Assembly: GCF_004570845.1 (NCBI RefSeq)
Contig: NZ_SPQZ01000005.1
Coordinates: 62,001 to 126,000, forward strand
Length of the DNA stretch: 64,000 bases
Direction: 5' to 3'
Origin: Orlajensenia leifsoniae
GTDB lineage: Bacteria > Actinomycetota > Actinomycetes > Actinomycetales > Microbacteriaceae
Part shown: piece after piece, positions 18,519 to 26,159 of the stretch
How the letters are laid out: every line of letters begins with the position of its first letter
Numbering within the stretch: the stretch's first letter is position 1
The notes under the pieces: generated by a model
Database searches by the model: none
What the model was told of the DNA's origin: nothing
What the model saw: the letters and a program-made list of their open reading frames with translations, nothing else
Program-made: the position numbers and the translations under genes

Positions 18519-19736
18519 TCATCGTCGGGGGTCGGTGGAGCACTCTCGGGAGTCCTCCAGCGCGGATATCGTCACGATTGTACCGTCACCGATGTGCACC
18601 ATCGTTCCGACGCTCACCACCATCGACTGCCCGGGGCGCAGACGGATGCGCTCGGCATGGGGCGGAACGATGAAGGTTCCGTTGGTCGAGCGCTGGTCCG
18701 TCACCACGACGACGTCGCCCTCCCGACGGATCTCCACGTGAGTCGCCGACACCTCGCGGCTCGGAGACGGCACGTCGACGAGCCGTACATGCTCGCCCAC
18801 GGCCGGCACGCGGCCGAGACGCGGACGCCGACCGATGAGGTAGACGGCGTCGAGTTCACGTTCATCGCCCTGGCCGATCCGGAGGCCGAAGCGCGGACGC
18901 GGGCGGGGCGGCTGCTGCGGCGTCGGCTGAGTCGGCTGCATCCCGCGCGCTTCGAGCAGCGCGCCCGGCTGGTGCTCGGGGCCAGGCTGGTGCGCCGCGG
19001 GCGGCATGTCCTCACCGACCTGCGGCTCCGCGGCGATCACCGGGGGGCGGGTTGCGGCATCCGGCGCCAACTCACGACGACGGGGGCGCAGCACGGTGTC
19101 GTGCTCGGCGAGTCTGCGGGGCCGGAGCACGGTGTCACCGACCGGTGCGGCAGCGGCAGCGGCATTGTCGGAGGCAGCGGCATTGTCGGCGGAATCGTCT
19201 TGCAATAGGCCCTCGACTCCGGCATCCGATCGGCCACCGGCCTCGACGGCCGGCGGCTCCCCCGGCTGCCAGTCCAGTCTGGCCGCGCTGCTCGGGCCGA
19301 GCCCGACCGGCTCCCCGATTCCGATCTCGGCGGGCCGGGGCACCGCGGAGCCGTCCTCGGCGATGACGATGGCCGTCACAGCGCGGAAGTCGGCCAGCAG
19401 CCAGGGCCTGATGCCGCGATCGCTGAAGCGGCGCGAACCGCCGACGGAGTACACGTCGACGACCACGTCGCCCCGGACGACCCCCGAGACGGGAACGCCG
19501 TCGCCGTCCGACGGGGCGCCGGCGACGACGAGGGCGAAGTCTGCGACGGCGCCCTCGCCCCCCAGCGGAACCAGGGAGACGAGCTCCTCCACGGTCACGG
19601 CACGCGAGGCGCGTTCGTTCAGGGCCGCGACGACGGCGGGGTCCGTTCCGGTGGGAATCGCGGCGACGAAGTGCTCACCGACGATGAAGATCCAGCGGGA
19701 GTGCGCGGCATCGCGCACGACATGGGCTCGACCCAC
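18519..19736 (-). CDS. FHA-domain protein with repeated DTVLRPRR motifs
   Basis: This 405-residue cytoplasmic protein has an N-terminal region of about 150 residues that I do not recognise. It is followed by an Ala/Pro-rich linker with two copies of DTVLRPRR (201-208 and 213-220) and a C-terminal FHA domain: GRR at 302-304, Ser330-x-x-His333, Asn352-Gly-Thr354. The repeated acidic-Thr-hydrophobic motif before the FHA domain looks like a phospho-acceptor tandem for the neighbouring kinase. The GTG at 19736 follows GGAGGGC at about 7 nt; an upstream GTG at 19781 is the alternative but lacks a ribosome site. It is the first gene of the FHA-phosphatase unit. The N-terminal region (residues 10-75) has the small-domain look of a phosphatase- or kinase-associated sensor, but this is unproven. 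Confidence 0.85.
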   Translation of the reverse strand: MGRAHVVRDAAHSRWIFIVGEHFVAAIPTGTDPAVVAALNERASRAVTVEELVSLVPLGGEGAVADFALVVAGAPSDGDGVPVSGVVRGDVVVDVYSVGGSRRFSDRGIRPWLLADFRAVTAIVIAEDGSAVPRPAEIGIGEPVGLGPSSAARLDWQPGEPPAVEAGGRSDAGVEGLLQDDSADNAAASDNAAAAAAPVGDTVLRPRRLAEHDTVLRPRRRELAPDAATRPPVIAAEPQVGEDMPPAAHQPGPEHQPGALLEARGMQPTQPTPQQPPRPRPRFGLRIGQGDERELDAVYLIGRRPRLGRVPAVGEHVRLVDVPSPSREVSATHVEIRREGDVVVVTDQRSTNGTFIVPPHAERIRLRPGQSMVVSVGTMVHIGDGTIVTISALEDSRECSTDPRR

Positions 19737-19820
19737 CTCAGCCCTCCGCCCGGTGGTCGACGACGACCCTCTTCTGCGCACACACGCTCATGTCCCCATG
19801 CTAGCGGGCGCGTTCTTCCC

Positions 19821-19876
19821 GGATTCGGCGGGAAGCATGGAATCCGCAGCAACTCTCGGCCATATCGACGGATTCC
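19821..19876. promoter_or_regulatory. Candidate Lrp/AsnC autoregulatory site
   Basis: GGATTCGGCG at 19821-19830 is followed by an inverted repeat, GGAATCCG (19839-19846) and CGGATTCC (19869-19876). The repeat centres are 30 bp apart, about three helical turns, as expected for a multimeric Lrp-type protein. It lies 37-92 nt upstream of the regulator start and shares its 10-mer with the ald upstream region. Confidence 0.45.
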
Positions 19877-19912
19877 CTTGCCGTCGGCCCACCACACTGC
19901 CAGAATCGAGCA

Positions 19913-20395
19913 ATGAGCACCCAGCCCCGTGCGACGCCGCCGAAGCCCATGCATCTCGACGACGTCTCCAAGGCGATCATCGAGCAGCTGCAGACCGACG
20001 GGCGCCGCTCCTATGCCGAGATCGGCAAGGCCGTGGGCCTCAGCGAGGCCGCCGTGCGCCAACGGGTGCAGAAGCTCACCGATTCCGGTGTCATGCAGGT
20101 CGTGGCCGTGACGGATCCGATGCAACTCGGGTTCTACCGTCAGGCCATGGTGGGCGTTCGCGCCTCCGGCGACACCCGTGACCTGGCCGACAGACTGGCC
20201 GCGCTCCCCGAGGTCGACTACGTCGTTCTCACCGCGGGGAGCTTCGACATCCTGGTCGAAGTCGTGTGCGAGAACGACGAGGAGCTGATATCCCTTCTGA
20301 ACTCGAGGATCCGCAGTCTCGAAGGGGTGCTCAGCACCGAGACCTTCGTCTATCTCAAACTCCACAAACAGCTCTACAACTGGGGAACACGATGA
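19913..20395 (+). CDS. Lrp/AsnC-family transcriptional regulator
   Basis: This 160-residue regulator has an N-terminal winged helix-turn-helix (about 16-60, with RRSYAEIGKAVGLSEAAVRQ) and a C-terminal RAM effector domain (about 70-155, with the glycine-containing turn VLTAGSFDILVEV). Members sense amino acids or related amines and control their catabolism. The stop overlaps the aminotransferase start by 4 nt (ATGA), so regulator and enzyme are co-translated. Its expected targets are the downstream genes and, from shared boxes, possibly ald and the substrate-binding protein gene at the left edge. Confidence 0.93.
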   Translation: MSTQPRATPPKPMHLDDVSKAIIEQLQTDGRRSYAEIGKAVGLSEAAVRQRVQKLTDSGVMQVVAVTDPMQLGFYRQAMVGVRASGDTRDLADRLAALPEVDYVVLTAGSFDILVEVVCENDEELISLLNSRIRSLEGVLSTETFVYLKLHKQLYNWGTR

Positions 20396-21816
20396 CACTC
20401 AACACCTCCACCTCCGCACCGACCTCCTACGACGAGGCCGACCTGCAGCAGAAGGCCAAAGACCACCTCTGGATGCACTTCTCCCGGCAGTCGACCCTCG
20501 AGGAGTCCGGCGTGCCGATCATCACGCGCGGCGAAGGCCACCACATCTGGGACTCGAAGGGCAAGCAGTACATCGACGGCCTGTCCGGCCTGTTCGTCGT
20601 GAACGCGGGCCACGGTCGTCGGCGCCTCGCCGAGGTCGCCGCCAAGCAGGCGGAGGAACTGGCCTTCTTCCCGATCTGGTCGTACGCGCATCCGTCGGCC
20701 ATCGAACTCGCCGACAGGCTCGCCGACTACGCTCCGGGCGACCTCAACCGGGTCTTCTTCTCCACCGGTGGCGGCGAAGCCGTCGAGACGGCGTTCAAGC
20801 TGGCGAAGTACTACTGGAAGCTGCAGGGCAAGCCCACCAAGCACAAGGTGATCTCCCGTGCCGTCGCCTACCACGGCACCCCGCAGGGTGCGCTGGCCAT
20901 CACCGGCATCCCGGCCATGAAGGCGATGTTCGAGCCGCTCACCCCGGGTGGGTTCCGCGTTCCGAACACCAACTCCTACCGTGCCGAGGAGGCCGGCTTC
21001 ATCGCCGTCGACTCCGGTGTCGACCCGCAGGAGCAGTTCGGCGTCTGGGCGGCGAACCGCATCGAGGAGATGATCCAGTTCGAGGGCCCCGACACCGTCG
21101 CGGCTGTCTTCCTCGAGCCCGTGCAGAACTCGGGCGGATGCTTCCCTCCTCCCCCCGGCTACTTCCAGCGCGTGCGCGAGATCTGCGACAAGTACGAGGT
21201 CCTGCTGGTCAGCGACGAGGTGATCTGCGCCTTCGGACGCATCGGCCACATGTTCGCCTGCGACGAGTACGGCTACGTGCCCGACATGATCACCTGCGCC
21301 AAGGGCATGACGAGCGGGTACTCCCCGATCGGCGCGACCATCATCAGCGACCGCATCTACGAGCCCTTCCGTCATGGCGACACGGCGTTCTACCACGGCT
21401 ACACCTTCGGCGGTCACCCCGTCTCGGCGGCCGTTGCACTGGCCAACCTCGACATCTTCGAGGAGGAGAAGCTCAACGAGAGGGTGCGCGAGAACTCGCC
21501 GCTGTTCCGCGCGGAGCTCGAGACCCTGCTCGACCTGCCGATCGTCGGCGACGTGCGCGGTGACGGCTACTTCTTCGGCATCGAGCTCGTCAAGGACAAG
21601 GCCACCAAGGAGACCTTCGACGACGACGAGTCCGAGCGGCTACTGCGCGGCTTCCTGTCCAAGGCACTGTTCGACGCCGGGCTGTACTGTCGCGCCGACG
21701 ACCGCGGCGATCCCGTCGTTCAGCTCGCTCCCCCGCTCACCACGGGGCCGGCCGAGTTCGCCGAGATCACCGGCATCCTGCGCGGGGTCCTCAGCGAGGC
21801 CTGGACGCGGCTCTGA
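20392..21816 (+). CDS. Class III PLP-dependent aminotransferase (putrescine/beta-alanine type)
   Basis: This 474-residue enzyme has the fold-type I signatures: phosphate-binding STGGGEAVE (124-132), the cofactor Asp in LVSDEVICAFGR (272-283), and PLP-lysine Lys304 in ITCAKGMTSGYSP. It belongs to the group containing SpuC-like putrescine-pyruvate and beta-alanine-pyruvate (omega-amino acid) transaminases. The ATG overlaps the regulator stop by 4 nt, and the next gene, a FAD amine oxidoreductase, starts 5 nt after the stop. With a PotD-like protein nearby, a role in polyamine use is likely: amine to aldehyde, with pyruvate to alanine. The alanine could feed alanine dehydrogenase. The exact substrate is not provable from sequence. 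Confidence 0.9.
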   Translation: MTLNTSTSAPTSYDEADLQQKAKDHLWMHFSRQSTLEESGVPIITRGEGHHIWDSKGKQYIDGLSGLFVVNAGHGRRRLAEVAAKQAEELAFFPIWSYAHPSAIELADRLADYAPGDLNRVFFSTGGGEAVETAFKLAKYYWKLQGKPTKHKVISRAVAYHGTPQGALAITGIPAMKAMFEPLTPGGFRVPNTNSYRAEEAGFIAVDSGVDPQEQFGVWAANRIEEMIQFEGPDTVAAVFLEPVQNSGGCFPPPPGYFQRVREICDKYEVLLVSDEVICAFGRIGHMFACDEYGYVPDMITCAKGMTSGYSPIGATIISDRIYEPFRHGDTAFYHGYTFGGHPVSAAVALANLDIFEEEKLNERVRENSPLFRAELETLLDLPIVGDVRGDGYFFGIELVKDKATKETFDDDESERLLRGFLSKALFDAGLYCRADDRGDPVVQLAPPLTTGPAEFAEITGILRGVLSEAWTRL

Positions 21817-21821
21817 GCCCG

Positions 21822-23267
21822 ATGCCGACCGACCACAGGCAGCTGAGCTTCTGGTTCGACTCCCTCGCCGAGTCCGGGATCGACACCCTGGTGCCGCGTC
21901 CCGGGCTCGGCCGGGACGCCCGATACGACGTCTGCATCGTCGGCGGCGGGCTGACCGGACTGTGGACCGCCTACTATCTCGCGAAGGCCGATCCGTCGCT
22001 ACGGATCGCCGTGCTCGAGAAGCACATCGCCGGCTTCGGAGCCTCCGGCCGCAACGGCGGATGGTGCTCGGCCCTGTTCCCGCGGTCGGCCGCGTCGCTC
22101 GAGCGCACGCACGGTCGTGACGCCGCCATCGCGATGCGCCGGGCGATGGTCGACACCGTCGACGAGGTCGGCCGGGTCGCGGCATCCGAGGGCATCGACT
22201 GCGACTACGTGAAGGGCGGCACCGTCGCCTTCGCCCGCGATGCCGTGCAGGATTCCGCTGCGCGTGCCGAGGTCGCCGAGGCCCGCGAGTTCGGTGTCGA
22301 CGAGCTCGTGTACTGGGACGCCGCCACAGTGCGTTCCCGTTTCGGCGCCACGGCTGCTGCCGCGTCGGCGGGAACGGAGCGCGCCGGGGCGTCTGGCGCG
22401 TCCTTCGACCCCGCGTGCGCCCGGGTGCAACCGGCCAAGCTCGTGCGCGGCCTCGCCAAGGTCGTCGAGGAGCTGGGCGTCGACATCTTCGAGAACACCG
22501 AGGTCGACGACTGGGCGGCCCACAAGGTGCGATTCACATCGACGGATGCCGCAGGCGAGGCGTTCGACGGAACCGTGATCGCGCCGACGGTCGTCATCGC
22601 CGTCGAGGGCTACGGCGCCGGGCTGCCGCGCGTCGGGCGGCGGGTGCTGCCGCTCTACTCGCTCATGATCGCGACGGAACCGCTGCCGGATGCCGTCTGG
22701 GACGAGATCGGCATCGAACACGGCCAGACGTTCACCGACTACAGGCACCTGCTCGTGTACGGCCAGCGCACGGCGGACAACCGCTTCGCCTTCGGCGGGC
22801 GGGGAGCGCGCTACCACTGGGGAAGTCGGATCAGCCCCGACTACGACAGGGTCGACAGGGTCTTCACGCACCTGCGCGACACCCTCGTCGACCTGTTCCC
22901 CCAGGCCGCCGAAGCACAGGTGACCCATCGCTGGGGTGGCCCGCTGGGGGTGCCCCGAGACTGGCACGCCACGGCGTCCTTCAACCCGCGCACGGGCGTC
23001 GCGTTCGCCGGCGGCTACGTCGGCGACGGCCTGTCGACGACGAACCTCGCCGGCCGGACCCTCAGCGACCTCATCCGCGAGGAGACGACCGACCTCACCG
23101 GCCTGCCCTGGGTGAACCACCGCTCGCCGCTCTGGGAACCGGAACCCCTGCGGTTCGTGGGAGCGAACCTCGGCCTCGTGGGCATGGAGGTCGCCGACAT
23201 CGAGCAGCGCACGACCAGGCGCCCATCGCTGGCGGCCAGGCTCATCGCTCCGCTCACCGGCCACTGA
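21822..23267 (+). CDS. FAD-dependent amine oxidoreductase (PuuB/DadA-like)
   Basis: This 481-residue flavoprotein starts with the dinucleotide-binding motif IVGGGLTGLWTAYYL (39-53) and the ribose-binding Glu66. ASGRNGGWCSA (about 74-84) follows, typical of the PuuB gamma-glutamylputrescine oxidase and DadA-like group. A C-terminal GGYVGDGLSTTNLAGR completes the FAD site. It should oxidise an amine or amino acid with FAD. The gene is 5 nt after the aminotransferase and ends the operon at a strong hairpin. The neighbours favour a polyamine or derivative as substrate. No gamma-glutamyl-putrescine synthetase is in the window, so the classical Puu route cannot be claimed. Confidence 0.87.
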   Translation: MPTDHRQLSFWFDSLAESGIDTLVPRPGLGRDARYDVCIVGGGLTGLWTAYYLAKADPSLRIAVLEKHIAGFGASGRNGGWCSALFPRSAASLERTHGRDAAIAMRRAMVDTVDEVGRVAASEGIDCDYVKGGTVAFARDAVQDSAARAEVAEAREFGVDELVYWDAATVRSRFGATAAAASAGTERAGASGASFDPACARVQPAKLVRGLAKVVEELGVDIFENTEVDDWAAHKVRFTSTDAAGEAFDGTVIAPTVVIAVEGYGAGLPRVGRRVLPLYSLMIATEPLPDAVWDEIGIEHGQTFTDYRHLLVYGQRTADNRFAFGGRGARYHWGSRISPDYDRVDRVFTHLRDTLVDLFPQAAEAQVTHRWGGPLGVPRDWHATASFNPRTGVAFAGGYVGDGLSTTNLAGRTLSDLIREETTDLTGLPWVNHRSPLWEPEPLRFVGANLGLVGMEVADIEQRTTRRPSLAARLIAPLTGH

Positions 23268-23278
23268 CGGTGCACCGT

Positions 23279-23311
23279 GCGGTCGGCGCCGGTCGCACCG
23301 CCGCCGACCGC
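23279..23311. terminator. Bidirectional terminator hairpin
   Basis: A perfect 9-bp stem, GCGGTCGGC/GCCGACCGC, with a 15-nt loop lies between the converging oxidoreductase and DUF2510 genes, 12 nt from each stop. Confidence 0.65.
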
Positions 23312-23323
23312 ATCGCCGTGGCC

Positions 23324-23968
23324 CTACAGAGCGCTGGAGAACGTGGTCGAGTAGGAGTCCTGCATGACACCGACGACGACCGAGATCACGTAGCCGAAGA
23401 TCACCACGAACGAGACGACGGTCACGGCGATCGCCGCCCACATCGGCGCGGTCCCCCGGCCGATCGCACGCTTCACCAGCACCGATCGGCCGATCACGTA
23501 CACGAGCGAAGACAGGAATGCCCACGCCCAGTGGAACGGACGCGGGTACCCGTCCGCCACGAGCGAGCGGTGATCGAGATAGGCGAAGACGACGGTGACC
23601 CCGTAGAGCACCCAGCCGAACAGGGTCATCAGCAGGTAGGCCGGCGACGCGATCATCAGCATGGGAGACCCCGTGCCTGCGCCGGTCGTGCCCGCCTGCA
23701 TGCCCGCCTCGATGTACGAGCGGAAGTCGATCAGGAAGAACGATGCCGACGACAGCACCGGCAGGAGCACGATCGCCCAGATCCAGATCGTGTACGCACG
23801 GGCTCCCTCTCGCGGGGCCCGCGCCGTCTCGGCGGCAGTCCCGGCATCCGGCCGGTGCGTCGCGGCGGTCCACTGGGTGCCGTCCCACCAGCGCAGCACG
23901 AAGCCGGACGGGTCGTAGGGGTCGGCGAACCAGCCCGGGTCGATGGACGACTGGGGGTGCGAAGTCAT
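23324..23968 (-). CDS. DUF2510 domain membrane protein
   Basis: This 214-residue protein begins with a DUF2510 module (PGWFADPYDPSGFVLRWWDG, then TQWT), a small actinobacterial domain usually fused to membrane segments. About four hydrophobic helices follow (approximately 60-85, 110-135, 145-165 and 185-210). The ATG at 23968 follows AGGAGGCCCC, an excellent ribosome site, so the upstream GTG at 24007 is rejected. The gene is alone between a terminator and the DUF4192 gene. Its function is unknown. Confidence 0.85.
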   Translation of the reverse strand: MTSHPQSSIDPGWFADPYDPSGFVLRWWDGTQWTAATHRPDAGTAAETARAPREGARAYTIWIWAIVLLPVLSSASFFLIDFRSYIEAGMQAGTTGAGTGSPMLMIASPAYLLMTLFGWVLYGVTVVFAYLDHRSLVADGYPRPFHWAWAFLSSLVYVIGRSVLVKRAIGRGTAPMWAAIAVTVVSFVVIFGYVISVVVGVMQDSYSTTFSSAL

Positions 23969-24022
23969 GGGGCCTCCTGATCGGACTCCGCACAGCCTAG
24001 GGTCCACCGGGCCGTCGGCCGG

Positions 24023-25174
24023 TCAGGGTGCTGCGGTCCGCGTGGCGTAGCGCACGGTCGACTCGTCGACGATGGGCACCTCGAAGGCCCACTCGGGAAG
24101 TCGACCGCCGTCGATCATGGCACCGATGAGAGACGCCAGTCCGTACTCGCGGTCGATCTCGAGGGCTGCAGCCACGAAGACCGAGGCCCGGGAGCTCTGC
24201 CCGAGCGCCCAGGTGAGCCAGGCGAGCATGGTGAGCGGAGCCACTCGCGCCGAGCGGGGGGCGCTCGCGGCGAGAACCCGCAGCAGGGCGATGGCCGCGT
24301 CGACGCGCTCGGGATCGGGTCGCGGCCCTTCCCCCCAGAGCAGCAGGCCGGTCGCAGCCTCCTCCGCGGGATCATCGAGGGTGCTGCGCAGTTGGTCCTC
24401 GAGGGCCTGCAGGCCGGCGAGGCGGCCGAACGCCCAGTGGATGATCGCGACGTCTCGGAACACGGGTCGCTCGAGCACCCAGAGCACGGCGGCGACGATG
24501 TCGGGCGAGAGCGAGTCCGGGCTGTGGGCCAGCAGGTACTCGAGGAACTCCGACAGCGCGAGGTCGGCGAGTTCGTAGGCACCGGCAGCCACGGCCCCCG
24601 CACCCGCGGGGTCGTCGCGCAGGCGACGCAAGCGCGTCGCGACCCGCTCCGAGCGTGCGAGGTCGACGGTCGGCAGCTCGGTGTCGCCCCGCACATCGGA
24701 GCGCACATCCATGCCCTCTGCGTCGGCGAGCCCGTTCACAGGCGATGCCGCAATGGCTCCCAGGGGACGCCCGCCGGCGGGCACGTCGGGATCGAGGAAG
24801 GACGCCCAGCCGTCTGCCGCCACGCAGAGCGAGTCGCGCACGTGGAAGTCGCTGATCTCGGCCCTGTGCACCAGAACATCCATGAAGAGGGCCTGCGGAA
24901 CCGCATCCGTCGCACCGAAGCACTCGTCGGTGTAGGCGACGGGAACGACGGCATCGACCTCGGGGATCTTGCAGAGCATGCCGATCATCGAGGTCGCGAA
25001 TCGCCTCAGCACCGCCAGCGGAGCAGCATCGGGAAGGTCGAACCGGATGGCCCCGCAGGTGCGCTTGCCACGGAAGGCGACCAGCACGACGCTGTTGCGG
25101 GGCTGGTAGCCGGTGAGCCGCGGGAGGAGGGCGAGGAAGTCCTGGCCGGCATCGGCCTTGATCACAGTGGGCAT
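24023..25174 (-). CDS. DUF4192 domain protein
   Basis: This protein of about 383 residues begins MPTVIKADAGQDFLALLPRL, then TGYQPRNSVVLVAF, the characteristic start of DUF4192, a soluble actinobacterial family of unknown function. Middle and C-terminal parts are helical and Ala/Leu-rich, as is usual for the family. The start is uncertain: ATG at 25174 matches the family start, but ATG at 25207 and TTG at 25213 are in frame, and none has a clear ribosome site. No neighbour suggests a pathway. Confidence 0.82.
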   Translation of the reverse strand: MPTVIKADAGQDFLALLPRLTGYQPRNSVVLVAFRGKRTCGAIRFDLPDAAPLAVLRRFATSMIGMLCKIPEVDAVVPVAYTDECFGATDAVPQALFMDVLVHRAEISDFHVRDSLCVAADGWASFLDPDVPAGGRPLGAIAASPVNGLADAEGMDVRSDVRGDTELPTVDLARSERVATRLRRLRDDPAGAGAVAAGAYELADLALSEFLEYLLAHSPDSLSPDIVAAVLWVLERPVFRDVAIIHWAFGRLAGLQALEDQLRSTLDDPAEEAATGLLLWGEGPRPDPERVDAAIALLRVLAASAPRSARVAPLTMLAWLTWALGQSSRASVFVAAALEIDREYGLASLIGAMIDGGRLPEWAFEVPIVDESTVRYATRTAAP

Positions 25175-25271
25175 GCGCTCGAGCATCGTCGGATGCGGCT
25201 GGCGCATGCGCAACGCCCGCCGTGCTGGGAGGGGCGCTGAGAGCTTCCGAGCGTGGGGAGGAACGGCGGTC

Positions 25272-25315
25272 GGTGACCGCTCAGCGACCGATCAGCGACC
25301 GGTCAGTGACCGCTG
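25272..25315. repeat. Four 11-nt tandem repeats spanning a stop codon
   Basis: Four units of the pattern GYGACCGNTCA lie at 25272, 25283, 25294 and 25305. The last two cover the final codons and stop of the methyltransferase gene. A similar stop-codon tandem occurs at 31793-31843. Confidence 0.75.
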
Positions 25316-26058
25316 ACGCTCGCGCCCGTGCTCTCGACGGGATCCAGAACGCACACGACGTTTCCGGCGGAGAGCACGACCCGCAGGTCGGGGAAGTAGA
25401 TCGCCTTGGCGACGGCCCCGGCGGCTCGGGCGAGGACACCGGCCGTCATGGCGTGAGCCCCGTGGACGAACGAACTGCGGAACCCGCGACGGATCGGGGC
25501 CCGCAGTGAACGGATGCCGAGCCCGACCTCGCCGGCGTAGTACTCCATCTTCAGGGCACCGATGGCGTTCACGTGCGTCGGGTCGCCGTTCTGGAACGGG
25601 TTGCCGAGCCAGGTGTCGGCGTTCGGATAGCGCAGGATCACCGTGCCGCCGGGACGCACCTTGCGGCGCAGGTCGGCGAGGAAGGCGATCGAGTGCTCCG
25701 GAGGAACGTGCTCGAACACGTCGAAGGCGGCCACGACGTCGAACCCGGCATCGGGGACCGAGTCGAGATCGTCGGACTGATGGGCCGCGAACCCGGCGCT
25801 GCGCGCGTGCTCTACGAGTTCGGGCAGAAGCTCGACGCCCGTGGCGTTCCAGCCCTGCGAACGGCAGTAGCTCAGGAACTCGCCGTTGCCGAAGCCGACC
25901 TCCAGCACGTCCTTGATCGGCGTGGTCGGTCTCAGGCGCCGCATCTCACGCGAGAAGTAGTCGACGTCGGCCGGGCCGATGCGGCCGAACGACCCTCCAG
26001 ACCAACCCTTCCAATCCGTGTATCCCTCGGCCTGCTGTTGGCCGTTTCTTCTGGGCAC
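25303..26058 (-). CDS. Class I SAM-dependent methyltransferase
   Basis: This 251-residue protein has a SAM-binding motif I (VLEVGFGNGEFLSYC, about 55-69), an acidic motif II (TGVELLPELVEHA), and DVVAAFDVFEHVPPE, which is the Methyltransf_23 pattern seen in UbiG-like and sugar/cell-envelope methyltransferases. The C-terminus (FPDLRVVLSAGNVVCVL) is distinctive. The GTG at 26058 has GGAGGA immediately upstream; the spacing is short but it is the only good start after the exporter terminator. Its substrate is unknown. It is separated from the ABC exporter genes by a strong terminator, so it is probably independently expressed. Confidence 0.85.
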   Translation of the reverse strand: MPRRNGQQQAEGYTDWKGWSGGSFGRIGPADVDYFSREMRRLRPTTPIKDVLEVGFGNGEFLSYCRSQGWNATGVELLPELVEHARSAGFAAHQSDDLDSVPDAGFDVVAAFDVFEHVPPEHSIAFLADLRRKVRPGGTVILRYPNADTWLGNPFQNGDPTHVNAIGALKMEYYAGEVGLGIRSLRAPIRRGFRSSFVHGAHAMTAGVLARAAGAVAKAIYFPDLRVVLSAGNVVCVLDPVESTGASVSGH

Positions 26059-26117
26059 GCATCCTCCGGCTGGATCTCGAACGCCGGGCGATTCCGGACG
26101 ACACCATGCAACCATAA

Positions 26118-26155
26118 GTGCGCGGCGGGAGCCCGCTGGGCACCCCGCCGCGCAC
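26118..26155 (-). terminator. Strong terminator after the ABC exporter operon
   Basis: A perfect 12-bp stem, GTGCGCGGCGGG/CCCGCCGCGCAC, with an inner GCCC/GGGC lies 5 nt past the exporter stop codon and is followed on the minus strand by TTATGGTT. Confidence 0.75.
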
Positions 26156-26159
26156 GGAT

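Noticed and set aside
1861-19736. Small WXG100 (Esx) genes expected beside an EccC-like motor
   Set aside because: All intergenic gaps in the block are under 180 nt and none contains a plausible WXG100 reading frame.
25272-25315. The 11-nt tandem as a terminator
   Set aside because: It makes only short local stems (such as GGTCA/TGACC with a 1-nt loop) and no U-run, so I kept it as a repeat.
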